From NCBI GenBank assembly GCA_045599185.1, contig JAZRVO010000006.1:1-64000 (forward strand): a stretch of DNA of 64,000 nt, in the 5' to 3' direction. The notes under the pieces are model-generated. The model was not told where the DNA came from, did not search any database, and worked only from the letters and a program-made list of their open reading frames with translations. Numbering within the stretch: the stretch's first letter is position 1; the number at the start of each line of letters is the position of its first letter. The position numbers and the translations under genes are program-made. Source of the DNA: UBA1240 sp045599185 (GTDB lineage: Bacteria; Spirochaetota; Spirochaetia; Treponematales; Treponemataceae). Of the stretch, positions 9,453 through 17,680 are shown in pieces.

Positions 9453-9497
9453 AGTGCAGGCGGGCGGTGTTTTTTTTGGGCGTGTCCAGCCTGCACT
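9453..9497 (+). terminator. Hairpin after the EIIC gene, probably a weak terminator
   Basis: AGTGCAGGC and GCCTGCACT form a perfect nine-base stem around a long loop. There is no T run after the stem, so termination is doubtful. Confidence 0.35.
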
Positions 9498-9587
9498 GGC
9501 TAGAAGAAACCTTGATAATAAAAAGAGTTGGTGCTAAAATTGATTTCATCAAAAAGTAGCTTACAAGTTAAGCACAGGTGAAAAAGT

Positions 9588-10532
9588 ATGTCAGCAGTTG
9601 AATGTGATGGAAGCCTGGATATTAGGGCTTTTTTTGAAGAATTCTTGAACATGTATTATACCGGCGAAATTCTTCCCGGTGATAACCGTTACTTTATTTC
9701 CGGCGCATACGTTTTTGACAGTTTGCGCACTACACAAAGTTTTGACAAGCTTGGGCAAACATCCATTCAAATAGACGGTTTTAACAGCCGCCTGCTTGCA
9801 CCAAACGTATACGAAATTTGCCTGAACCTTTGCATTAAAAAGGCTTTTTCTTCAGATGAAAGTTCTTCAATGACGGCGCAGTCTACGGCCGTTGTAATTA
9901 TACAGAACGGCAGCCCAAAAATAACTTCTCTTCATGTTTCTGTTCCTACCGATTTGCTGGATTACCTTGACTTTATGCCGCTTACAGAAGATTTTCACGA
10001 CCTGGCAAAAATTAAAAGCGAATTTGACCGGCGCACTAAGCAGCTTGAACAGGAAATGATGGTTGATCCGTTAACCGGCATTCTGCACCGCGGTGCTGCC
10101 AAAAAACAGATTGATGAATTCTTGCAGCAGAACGACAAGAATTATGCCTTTCTGCTTTTTGATTTAGACCACTTTAAGCAGGTAAACGACACTTTTGGCC
10201 ACATCGCCGGTGACGACATTCTGATACACTTCAGCAAGCTTCTGCAAAACAATTTCCGTTCCAACGATGTTATTGCCCGTTTGGGCGGCGACGAGTTTAT
10301 AGTTTTTATGCGCAACGCACCGCTGGAAATTATAGAAAAGCGTGCCGCAAGAATATGCGAGCTTGTACAGAGTATTGTGGAAGAGCCTTACAATATTATT
10401 TCCGTTTCTATAGGCATTGCGTTGCCGTCGCAAAGTTCTTCACTTGAATTTGAAGAACTGTATTCCCGCGCGGACAAGGCACTTTATTCCGTAAAAAATT
10501 CCGGCAGAAACGCTTATCATTTTTATGCCTGA
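9588..10532 (+). CDS. Diguanylate cyclase with an N-terminal NTF2/SnoaL-like domain
   Basis: A 314-residue cytoplasmic protein. Residues 1-130 resemble an NTF2/SnoaL-type small-molecule pocket: the segment STAVVIIQNG-KITSLHVSVP matches the last two strands of that fold. Residues 155-314 are a GGDEF domain with intact GGDEF at about residue 233, so it should make cyclic di-GMP. RSND lies exactly five residues before GGDEF and fits the RxxD inhibitory site, implying product feedback. A short charged helix (about residues 140-155) links the two domains. The start has AGGTG upstream. It is a single gene; the ligand of the sensor domain is unknown. Confidence 0.88.
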   Translation: MSAVECDGSLDIRAFFEEFLNMYYTGEILPGDNRYFISGAYVFDSLRTTQSFDKLGQTSIQIDGFNSRLLAPNVYEICLNLCIKKAFSSDESSSMTAQSTAVVIIQNGSPKITSLHVSVPTDLLDYLDFMPLTEDFHDLAKIKSEFDRRTKQLEQEMMVDPLTGILHRGAAKKQIDEFLQQNDKNYAFLLFDLDHFKQVNDTFGHIAGDDILIHFSKLLQNNFRSNDVIARLGGDEFIVFMRNAPLEIIEKRAARICELVQSIVEEPYNIISVSIGIALPSQSSSLEFEELYSRADKALYSVKNSGRNAYHFYA

Positions 10533-10670
10533 AAAGAATTGCAATTTTTTTTATTTTTTTTGTAACCTTCCGCAGGGTAGGCGGTTTGTTTTATGATTGC
10601 AATACATAATAATTTTATTAGATACAAACAAAAATATAGAACAGCGTTTTGCTGTACAAGCTCCTTTAGA

Positions 10671-10702
10671 AAAGGCCGGTAAGTTTTACCGGTCTTTTTT
10701 TA
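10671..10702 (+). terminator. Terminator downstream of the GGDEF gene
   Basis: GGCCGGTAA and TTACCGGTC flank a short loop, followed by seven T. Confidence 0.8.
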
Positions 10703-10734
10703 TCCTGCTGAAAAACATGAAAAAAACGCAAATA

Positions 10735-10775
10735 AAAAGGCTCTTCTACAAACGTAAAAGAGCCTTTCTTGTTTT
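10735..10775 (-). terminator. Terminator of the outer-membrane protein gene
   Basis: AAAGGCTCTT and AAGAGCCTTT form the stem. On the minus strand it lies about 45 bases past the stop at 10820 and runs into a T-rich tract. Confidence 0.8.
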
Positions 10776-10819
10776 TATGTATTTCTGCTTTTGGTACGTG
10801 CGGCATGCACGGCGTTCGC

Positions 10820-12079
10820 TTACAGTTTTAACCCAATGCCAATACCGCCGCCAGCTACAAACGGGTAACCAATGCGTATAAACGGTTCTACGTAAATTGG
10901 CGACTTCATTATAAAGGCGCGGTAACCGGTGCGCAGTGCCAAAATTGGCGAAGGTTTTAAGCCCAGCTGGTCTTTTATCATCTTTTTGGTAGAAAGCTTG
11001 TAGCCAACGCCAACGCCAACTTCCGGCTGCAGGAACATGCCGTAAGGATACGGTTTTGAAGATTTCATTGCATCGCTCATCAGGTAGTGGCGGTAAAACA
11101 GCGCAAACTCGCCTTCCAGAATTCCTGAACTTAAAGAAAGTTTCTGGCCTTTTTTATAAACGCTGTCAATATCAACAAATGCGCCGCCTATTACACCAAC
11201 TGAATCCGCCGGGCGGATGGCGCGTTCAAACATTAAAGATGCACCAACTGTTTTAAACTTGGTGTTGTACGAGTTGTATTCAATGTTGCCGCCCAGAAAG
11301 TTCTGCGGCGTAAACTGCGGTTCTTCTTCCAGAACTTCAATGTCAAAAGTAACTTCTTCTTCGGCAGTTTCTTCTTCCGTTACAGGTTCTATGGTTTTAG
11401 CCGCAACTTCTACGCGCTGGCTGGCTGCCGGCTGCTGAACAGGTTCTTCTTCTGCTGCCGGCGGTTCCGGCTCGGCAGGTGCTTCAACAATTGTCCGCAC
11501 TTTCTGCGGCTGCGGTTCTTCTTTTTCTTCTTCTGCCTGCGTAACCTGCGGTCTTGGTTCAACCGTAATGGTTTTAACCGGCTGCATGGTTTCTTTTGTT
11601 TCAACCGGTTCAAAACGTTCTTCGTGTTCAACTACAACCGGGCGCTGTTCAATCTGTGCCGTTTTTACCGTTGTGCTTTCAGTTTGCTGTGCAGGGTTTG
11701 CTGGTGCAGAAGGCAGCGGCAATGCCTGATTTGGTCCAAGGGTTGCAGCCGGATACTGGTCAACAACCGGCATGTGTTCCGGCACGGTTTGGGGCAGGAC
11801 ATTGGCGTAGTTATTGCTTTCCAGTGTTGCTGCCGGGTCGCTTACAGCCTGTGCAACGGGTTTCTGCATGTTTTGGGTACCCGGCTGTTTCTGCTGAATT
11901 ATTTCTTCTTTTTTCTGCTGAGGATTTACGAAATCTTCAAGCATTACGTCCATTAAGTCGATAAGTTTGGCACTATTGCCCGAATTAGACGGTTCTGCCG
12001 TGCATAAAGAAACAGCACAAACCCCTAACAGCGAATAAGTTGCAATTTGTTTTACTATTTTTTTTGTTACAGAAATCAA
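10820..12079 (-). CDS. Outer-membrane beta-barrel protein with a long Pro/Glu-rich linker
   Basis: A 419-residue exported protein. The N-terminus is a signal peptide (YSLLGVCAVSLCTAE). Residues of about 50-250 are a low-complexity stretch rich in Pro, Glu, Gln, Val and Thr. The last 165 residues alternate polar and aromatic/hydrophobic positions (FLGGNIEYNSYNTKF, ALFYRHYL, YVEPFIRIGYPF) as in a small outer-membrane barrel, ending with a glycine-rich final strand. Role unknown: a porin-like or OmpA-like surface protein is plausible. The start appears to be TTG at 12079, with GGAG seven bases before it; no better ATG lies nearby. A hairpin (12106-12135) sits in the leader. Confidence 0.7.
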   Translation of the reverse strand: MISVTKKIVKQIATYSLLGVCAVSLCTAEPSNSGNSAKLIDLMDVMLEDFVNPQQKKEEIIQQKQPGTQNMQKPVAQAVSDPAATLESNNYANVLPQTVPEHMPVVDQYPAATLGPNQALPLPSAPANPAQQTESTTVKTAQIEQRPVVVEHEERFEPVETKETMQPVKTITVEPRPQVTQAEEEKEEPQPQKVRTIVEAPAEPEPPAAEEEPVQQPAASQRVEVAAKTIEPVTEEETAEEEVTFDIEVLEEEPQFTPQNFLGGNIEYNSYNTKFKTVGASLMFERAIRPADSVGVIGGAFVDIDSVYKKGQKLSLSSGILEGEFALFYRHYLMSDAMKSSKPYPYGMFLQPEVGVGVGYKLSTKKMIKDQLGLKPSPILALRTGYRAFIMKSPIYVEPFIRIGYPFVAGGGIGIGLKL

Positions 12080-12105
12080 GATCCTTCTCCATTCTGTTTA
12101 ACTTG

Positions 12106-12135
12106 CGAAAAGCCAAAATCCGTTTGGCTTTTTCG
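12106..12135 (-). promoter_or_regulatory. Hairpin in the leader of the outer-membrane protein gene
   Basis: CGAAAAGCCAAA pairs with TTTGGCTTTTTCG. On the minus strand the stem ends in TTTT before the ribosome binding site, so it could be a weak attenuator. The remainder of 12136-12349 shows no gene. Confidence 0.4.
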
Positions 12136-12349
12136 GGAAATATTCAATCTGCCTGCGAATGCTTACCATAGTATATCAATAAAGCTGCAAAAAACAAATA
12201 GAAAACCCCAAAAACCCGCGGCTTAAAAGCGCAAAAACGTTTTTTTCAGCAGCCAAAGGTTCTTCTTACAGATTATCGGCAAACATTCAAAAATCTTGAA
12301 TCGGCACCAGTTTATTTTACAATATGAAATTTTCAGTTTACGGAAGTAT

Positions 12350-12381
12350 GCAAAAAAAACGCCGGTTTAATTTACCGGCGC
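12350..12381 (-). terminator. Terminator of leuA
   Basis: On the minus strand CGCCGGTAAA pairs with TTTACCGGCG-like arms and is followed by eight T, 16 bases past the leuA stop. Confidence 0.88.
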
Positions 12382-12396
12382 TTTTAATGCTTCTGC

Positions 12397-14058
12397 TTAA
12401 AGTTCTGGGTTTTGAATGCGGTTAACGGCGCTTACTACGGCGTTGATGCCTGCGTGGCCAATGTTAGGGCTTTTTCCGCAGCCCCAGTATTTTTCACCGT
12501 TTTCAAGCTGAATTTCAACACAGGCCAAAGCTTCGGTATCCGTACCGCTGCCAATTGCGTGTTCGTGAAATGCAGAAATTGAAAATGCCGGTATCGGCGT
12601 ATCTTTTAATGCGCTTACAAATGCGTCAAGCGGACCGTTGCCTTTTGCACCAATGGCAATTGTTTCGCCGGTAAACAGAACGCTTGCACGGCATTGAACT
12701 TGATTTTCGCCAAGCGAAGTCTGTGCAATGTCCAGAATTTTTAACGGACTTGTTGTTTTAAGCCAGGTTTCGTTGAAAAGGTCATAAATTTCGCTTGCAG
12801 AAAGTTCTCTCTGGCGGCGGTCTGCTTCTTCGGTAATAACCTTACCCAGTGTCGGGTGCATTGCTTTCGGCAGGAAGATTCCGTATTCCTGCTCCAGTAT
12901 CCACGCAGCACCGCCTTTTCCGCTCTGGCTGTTGATGCGGATGATTTCTTCGTATTCGCGGCCAATGTCATGCGGGTCAAGTGGAATGTAGGTAACGTCC
13001 CACGGTGCATCAGCCGGCATTGTTCGGCGCGCAGTCATGGCCTTGCGGATTGCATCTTGATGAGAGCCAGAAAATGCGGTGAAAACCAGCGCACCGGCGT
13101 AAGGCTGGCGCGGCGGCACTTCCATATCAGTAAATTCAATGTATTTTGCAGTAATTTCCGGCAGGTTAGAAAAATCAAGGCCGGTATCAATTCCCTGCGT
13201 GTACATATTCATTGCTGTTGTTACAATGTCAAGGTTGCCGGTACGTTCACCGTTGCCAAACAGACAGCCTTCTACGCGGTCTGCACCGGCAAGCAGGGCA
13301 AGTTCGCAGGCTGCAACGCCGGTACCGCGGTCGTTGTGGCAGTGGGTACTGATGATTACGTTTTCGCGGTGGCTGATGTGCTTGCCGAAATATTCAACCT
13401 GATCGGCGTAAATGTTTGCTGTTGCATATTCTACGGTTGTTGGCAGGTTAAAAATGATTTTGTTGTCGGCAGTAGGCTGCCATTCGTTCTGAACGGCTTC
13501 GCAAATTTCTACGGCGTATTCAATTTCCGTATTGCTGAAACTTTCCGGCGAATATTCAAGCTGAATTTTTGTATCACCGGCGTATGGCAAAAGCTGCTTG
13601 ATAAGTTTAACGCCTTCAACTGCAATTTTTGTAATTTCGTCTTTTGTCATGTTGAAGGTATATTTTCGCTGACTTGGTGATGTTGAATTGTAAATGTGGA
13701 AAATTACTTTTGGTGCGCCTTTAATGCATTCCATTGTCTGCTTAATCAAATGTTCGCGTGCCTGGCACAAAACCTGAATGGTTACGTCAGAAGGAATGCG
13801 GTTTTCTTCTATTAACCTTCTCAAAAAATCGTATTCAGTTTGCGATGCGCTTGGAAAGCCAACTTCTATTTCCTTGAAGCCAATTTTTACAAGCATGTCA
13901 AAATAGGCAAGCTTCTGTTCTACGTTCATTGGAACGGCCAGTGCCTGATTGCCGTCGCGCAAGTCTACGGAACACCAGGCCGGTGCTTTGGTAATTACTT
14001 TAGAAGGCCATTCGCGGTTTTCAAGGGGAATCTGCCCAAACGGGTTGTACTTTGCCAT
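12397..14058 (-). CDS. leuA: 2-isopropylmalate synthase (long LeuA type)
   Basis: A 553-residue enzyme that condenses acetyl-CoA with 2-oxoisovalerate, the committing step of leucine synthesis. The HMG-CoA-lyase-like barrel has CSVDLRDGNQAL near residue 29 (metal and catalytic Arg/Asp), KEIEVGFPSASQTEYDF, and STHCHNDRGTGVA supplying the metal-binding HxH. The C-terminal 130 residues are the regulatory domain that normally binds leucine. The length and the IPLENREWPSK opening match the yeast-type LeuA group, about 550 residues, rather than the shorter E. coli form. AAGGAGC precedes the ATG. The remaining leu genes are not in the window. Expression is very likely under attenuation (14161-14320). 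Confidence 0.95.
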   Translation of the reverse strand: MAKYNPFGQIPLENREWPSKVITKAPAWCSVDLRDGNQALAVPMNVEQKLAYFDMLVKIGFKEIEVGFPSASQTEYDFLRRLIEENRIPSDVTIQVLCQAREHLIKQTMECIKGAPKVIFHIYNSTSPSQRKYTFNMTKDEITKIAVEGVKLIKQLLPYAGDTKIQLEYSPESFSNTEIEYAVEICEAVQNEWQPTADNKIIFNLPTTVEYATANIYADQVEYFGKHISHRENVIISTHCHNDRGTGVAACELALLAGADRVEGCLFGNGERTGNLDIVTTAMNMYTQGIDTGLDFSNLPEITAKYIEFTDMEVPPRQPYAGALVFTAFSGSHQDAIRKAMTARRTMPADAPWDVTYIPLDPHDIGREYEEIIRINSQSGKGGAAWILEQEYGIFLPKAMHPTLGKVITEEADRRQRELSASEIYDLFNETWLKTTSPLKILDIAQTSLGENQVQCRASVLFTGETIAIGAKGNGPLDAFVSALKDTPIPAFSISAFHEHAIGSGTDTEALACVEIQLENGEKYWGCGKSPNIGHAGINAVVSAVNRIQNPEL

Positions 14059-14160
14059 AAAATAGCTCCTTTTTTTTCAAACAGCATAATCTGCAAATAC
14101 GCTTGGTCAGGGCACGCTTTAGCTTTAAGCCCTGGCCCTGGCTTGTTTGTGTTTTGTTTT

Positions 14161-14198
14161 GAAAAATAAAAAAGCCCGCTGCTGACAAGCAACGGGCT
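14161..14198 (-). terminator. leu attenuator terminator
   Basis: On the minus strand AGCCCGTTGCT and AGCAGCGGGCT form an 11-pair stem (one G-U), loop TGTC, followed by TTTTTTATTTTT. It lies between the leader peptide and leuA, over 100 bases before the leuA ATG, so it must be read through for leuA to be expressed. Confidence 0.85.
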
Positions 14199-14234
14199 GT
14201 AATTTATTCAAAATTTAACTACACAGCTACGCAC

Positions 14235-14285
14235 TTAACAGCAAAACGAGAAAGTGGTTTTTAATAGTAGCAATGAAGTATTCAT
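14235..14285 (-). CDS. leuL: leu leader peptide (attenuation), 16 residues
   Basis: The frame reads MNTSLLLLKTTFSFCC and then TAA. Four successive Leu codons (TTG CTA CTA TTA) form the control region. The RNA can pair GCTAC..CACTT, over the Leu codons, with AAGTG.GTAGC at the stop. Alternatively GCTGT..AGTT, just after the stop, can pair with AATTACAGC at the base of the terminator. This is the layout of a classic ribosome-stalling attenuator: low charged tRNA-Leu stalls the ribosome, frees the second segment and prevents termination. There is no ribosome binding site. The promoter predicts a transcript starting on the A of the ATG, so the peptide seems to be translated from a leaderless mRNA. 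Confidence 0.8.
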   Translation of the reverse strand: MNTSLLLLKTTFSFCC

Positions 14286-14291
14286 AAAGAA

Positions 14292-14320
14292 ACTTTATTA
14301 AAAATGAAGGGGATTGTCAA
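14292..14320 (-). promoter_or_regulatory. leu promoter
   Basis: TTGACA (14315-14320), 17-base spacer, TAAAGT (14292-14297). Six bases separate the -10 from the leader ATG. Confidence 0.75.
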
Positions 14321-14356
14321 CTACAGATACTGCCTGATTGTCTCTAACTTCCAGTT

Positions 14357-14460
14357 ATGCGGCGTTCTCTTAGTTTGGCTTGGGCTGTTTGGATCGGTCT
14401 TAAACATTGGGCGGAATTATGCCCAGGCCGCAGCTTGGTACGCACAGAGAAAAGTTCTAT
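14357..14460 (+). other. Trp-containing open frame upstream of the trp promoter, status unclear
   Basis: An ATG at 14357 opens a frame with three Trp codons in its first 18 codons (LAWAVWIGLKHW). It does not stop before trpE and runs into it out of frame. A TGGGC/GCCCA hairpin follows, but there is no T run. It could be a remnant of, or part of, a trp leader; the -10 candidate TAACTT six bases before the ATG is poor. Confidence 0.25.
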
Positions 14461-14535
14461 AAATAGTAACATTTCTATTGACAGAAACATGGGCTGGCTA
14501 TATATTTGTATCTATCAACAGAAGCGTTACTATTT
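14461..14535 (+). promoter_or_regulatory. trp operon promoter inside a perfect inverted repeat
   Basis: TTGACA (14478-14483), 17-base spacer, TATATT (14501-14506). The promoter is bracketed by a perfect 10-base inverted repeat, AAATAGTAAC (14461-14470) and GTTACTATTT (14526-14535). The arms could be operator half-sites for an unidentified repressor. AAAGGAG at 14565-14571 is the trpE ribosome binding site. Confidence 0.7.
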
Positions 14536-14576
14536 GAAAAAACAAAAAAACGTTCAGTATAAACAAAGGAGTTTTT

Positions 14577-16031
14577 ATGAAACGTACAGACGCACTTCAT
14601 ACCATGCTGCCGTGCGACCGTTATACCCCATATTCACTTGCAAAAAAACTTGGCGCGCGTGCCGTGCTAGAAAGTGCCACCAACGACAACGGCCGCGGCC
14701 GCTATTCAGTAATTCTGGTAGATCAGGCTTTCAGGGTAGTGCAGGAAGATGACGGTCCTGCATTTATAATAGAAGGAAAACGCAAAAAAGCTGCATTTAA
14801 AAACAATGTGCGCACTGTGCCATACCGCAACGGCGTTACCTTTGAAAAAGACATTCTTGACGTACTTGAATACGTTGCAAACCAGAACAAGCTTGAATTT
14901 GGCGAAATGCCGTTACCTGCTGCCGGAATCGGTTACCTTGGCTACGAATTCTGTGCACGCTGCGACATGATTCAGCTTGCCGAACAGACTGATCCGCTTG
15001 ATGTGCCCGAAGCAATGTTCATTGTTGGTCACCTTTACGTAATTTTTGACCACGTAACACAGCAGCTTCACCTTTTCGCCTTAAACTACAACGAACACGA
15101 AATTAACCTTGAAGCCGCCATGGATGATTTGCAGAAAAAAATCACCAACATGGACTTCAGTTACCTTGAACCCGAACCGGAACTTGAACCCTGCCGCATT
15201 GTTACAAACATGGTGCAGTCGGCAGTTGATTACATTAGCGCAGTAAACCAGATTAAGCACGAAATTGTAGAAGGCAATCTTTTGCAGGCCGTGCCAAGCC
15301 GCCGTGTTTTAATTGAATCAAAAATGACGGCGCTTTCGCTTTACCGCCGCCTGCGCAGCGAAAACCCTTCGCCTTATCTGTTCTACCTTGATTTTGATAA
15401 TTTTCAGCTGGTTGGTGCTTCGCCGGAAAGTTTGGTGCGACTTAGCCACAAAACTGCACAGATTCACCCTATTGCAGGCACACGCCGCCGGGGGAAAGAC
15501 CGGGATGAAGACCTTGCCCTTGAAGAAGAACTTTTGGCGGACGAAAAGGAACGTGCAGAACACATCATGCTTGTAGACCTTGCCCGCAACGATTTGGGCC
15601 GCGTCTGCAAGACAGGTTCAGTTACTGCGCCGCAGTTAATGACAATTGAACGCTTCAGCCATGTTATGCACATTGTAAGCGACGTTGAAGGCACGATTGC
15701 AGAAAAAACAAAGCCGCTTGACGTTCTGCGTTCTGCGTTCCCTGCCGGCACGGTAAGCGGCGCACCAAAAATAAAGGCAATTGAAATTGTTTCAGGCCTT
15801 GAAAAAGTAAAGCGCCGCTTTTACGCCGGTGCAGTTGGCTACATAAAGCACAACAGCGACTTTGACTTCTGCATCGCACTCCGCTGTGCCTTAAAAAAAG
15901 ACGGCGTATGGGCCTTGCAGGCCGGTGGCGGCATCGTTTCCGATTCCAACCCTGAACGCGAACTGGAAGAAACAAACGAAAAAATGGGCGCACTGGTAAA
16001 AGTTTTTACCGGCAAAAACAGCCTTATGTAA
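14577..16031 (+). CDS. trpE: Anthranilate synthase component I
   Basis: A 484-residue enzyme converting chorismate to anthranilate with ammonia supplied by the TrpG domain encoded next. The N-terminal VLESA..GRYSVI region is where tryptophan binds in feedback-inhibited enzymes and looks intact. The chorismate-binding half has PSRRVLIE, LVGASPESLVRL, PIAGTRRRGKD, LVDLARNDLGRV and FPAGTVSGAPKIKAIEI. It is first in a five-gene operon, 50 bases before trpGD. The start is set by AAAGGAG six bases upstream. Confidence 0.97.
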   Translation: MKRTDALHTMLPCDRYTPYSLAKKLGARAVLESATNDNGRGRYSVILVDQAFRVVQEDDGPAFIIEGKRKKAAFKNNVRTVPYRNGVTFEKDILDVLEYVANQNKLEFGEMPLPAAGIGYLGYEFCARCDMIQLAEQTDPLDVPEAMFIVGHLYVIFDHVTQQLHLFALNYNEHEINLEAAMDDLQKKITNMDFSYLEPEPELEPCRIVTNMVQSAVDYISAVNQIKHEIVEGNLLQAVPSRRVLIESKMTALSLYRRLRSENPSPYLFYLDFDNFQLVGASPESLVRLSHKTAQIHPIAGTRRRGKDRDEDLALEEELLADEKERAEHIMLVDLARNDLGRVCKTGSVTAPQLMTIERFSHVMHIVSDVEGTIAEKTKPLDVLRSAFPAGTVSGAPKIKAIEIVSGLEKVKRRFYAGAVGYIKHNSDFDFCIALRCALKKDGVWALQAGGGIVSDSNPERELEETNEKMGALVKVFTGKNSLM

Positions 16032-16081
16032 TTAGAAAACTTTACAAATTGAATCGGTAAAACCGACAGAGGAGAAATAAA

Positions 16082-17680
16082 ATGATTGCAATGATTGATA
16101 ACTATGATTCGTTTACATACAACATCGTGCAGATGATGCAGCGCGTTTCCGGCCAGGAAGTGCGCGTTTTGGGAAGCAGAAACTGTACCTTGCAGGATTT
16201 GATAAACCTTAACGCCAGCTATCTGGTAGTAGGTCCTGGTCCTGGCAACCCAAGTGAAGCCGGTGTAAGCCTTGAAGCAATTAAATATTTCGCAGGAAAA
16301 ATCCCGATTCTGGGCGTTTGTTTGGGACATCAGGCAATTGGTCAGGCTTTCGGCGGCAAAATCGTACACGCCAAAAACGTTTGCCACGGCAAAGCTGAAC
16401 AGATTAGCCTTGACGGAAAAGGCGTTTACCGCTTCATCGGTAAAAGTATGCTTTTTACCCGTTATCACAGCCTTGTAATTGAAGAATCAAGCCTGCCGGA
16501 CGAACTTGAAATTACAGCCCGTGCCGCAGACGGCGACATTATGGGCGTTCGCCACAAAAATTACGCAATCGAAGGCGTTCAGTTCCATCCAGAATCAATC
16601 GCATCAAAATCTGGTGAAGAACTTTTCAAAGCCTTCTTCAACTTCCGCCGCGAAAACCTGCCGGTTGCACAGATTTTGAACACAATTATTGACGGCAACA
16701 ATCTGGATGAAGAAACCGCCGCATTGTTTATGGAAAACTTAACTGAAGGCGGTCTTGACGAACGCCAGACTGCCGCAATTTTAACAGCCCTTGCTGCAAA
16801 AGGCCCGGCTGCAAGCGAACTTGCAGGCTGCGCCCGCGTGCTTTGCAGCAAAAAAACACCTTTCCCGGCAGACAACACCGGCCTTGCAGAAATTGTTGGT
16901 ACAGGCGGCGACGGAAAAGGAAGCTTCAATATCAGTTCACTTTCGGCACTGGTGGCTGCAAGCTGCGGTGCAAAAATGGCAAAGCACGGCAACAAGGCTG
17001 TTTCCAGCAAAAGCGGTGCCGCCGATTTTTACAGTGCCTTGGGAATCAACATCAGTACTGCGCCTGCAAAAACAGCCGAAGTTCTTGAAAAAACAAATTT
17101 CTGCTTTTTGATGGCACCTATTTACCACAGCGCAATGCGTTTTGCTGCCCCTGTGCGTGCTGCATTGGGCATTAAAACCATTATGAACTGCCTTGGCCCG
17201 TTAACCAATCCGGCCGGTGCCCAGTATCAGCTGCTTGGCGTTTATTCACCGGTGCTTATGGAACCAATTGCAAAAGCTTCTAAATCGCTGGGTGCAAAAC
17301 GCGTAATGGTAATTGCAAGCGAAGACGGTTTTGATGAAATTTCGCCTTGTGCAAAAACCAACGCATTTTTAATTGACGAAGACGGCACGGAAAGCCGGTT
17401 TGTAATTGACCCTGAAGAACTGGGCGTAACAAACTGCACCGTTGAAGAACTTGCCGGCGGTACTGGCATGGACAATGCCCGGCTTGCCCTTGACGTTATG
17501 AACGGAAAAGGCCGCCATACAATTAAAATGGCTGTTTGCCTTAACGCAGGCGCGGTTCTTTATGTAAGCAAAGTTGCTTCTTCCATTAAGGAAGGCTTTG
17601 AAATGGCCAAAAATGCACTTGAAAGCGGTGCAGTTCTTAAAAAATTAGAAGAAGTTAAGGCAGCTTCAAATGCAGCATAA
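16082..17680 (+). CDS. trpGD: Fused anthranilate synthase glutaminase and anthranilate phosphoribosyltransferase
   Basis: A 532-residue bifunctional protein. Residues 1-190 are a class I glutamine amidotransferase: PGPGNPSEAG, nucleophile motif GVCLGHQAIGQAFGG, and FHPESIAS with the catalytic His-Glu. Residues of about 197-530 are anthranilate phosphoribosyltransferase, with GTGGDGKGSFNIS for the pyrophosphate of PRPP, KHGNKAVSSKSGAAD and the helix region NPAGA. It performs the amide transfer and the second pathway step. This G-D fusion is the E. coli arrangement; most bacteria keep two genes. It overlaps trpCF by 11 bases. Confidence 0.96.
   Translation: MIAMIDNYDSFTYNIVQMMQRVSGQEVRVLGSRNCTLQDLINLNASYLVVGPGPGNPSEAGVSLEAIKYFAGKIPILGVCLGHQAIGQAFGGKIVHAKNVCHGKAEQISLDGKGVYRFIGKSMLFTRYHSLVIEESSLPDELEITARAADGDIMGVRHKNYAIEGVQFHPESIASKSGEELFKAFFNFRRENLPVAQILNTIIDGNNLDEETAALFMENLTEGGLDERQTAAILTALAAKGPAASELAGCARVLCSKKTPFPADNTGLAEIVGTGGDGKGSFNISSLSALVAASCGAKMAKHGNKAVSSKSGAADFYSALGINISTAPAKTAEVLEKTNFCFLMAPIYHSAMRFAAPVRAALGIKTIMNCLGPLTNPAGAQYQLLGVYSPVLMEPIAKASKSLGAKRVMVIASEDGFDEISPCAKTNAFLIDEDGTESRFVIDPEELGVTNCTVEELAGGTGMDNARLALDVMNGKGRHTIKMAVCLNAGAVLYVSKVASSIKEGFEMAKNALESGAVLKKLEEVKAASNAA

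Noticed and set aside
14330..14576. T-box leader before trpE
   Set aside because: No T-box core (AAxxxGGGTGGxACC-like) and no terminator; the promoter lies too close to the gene.
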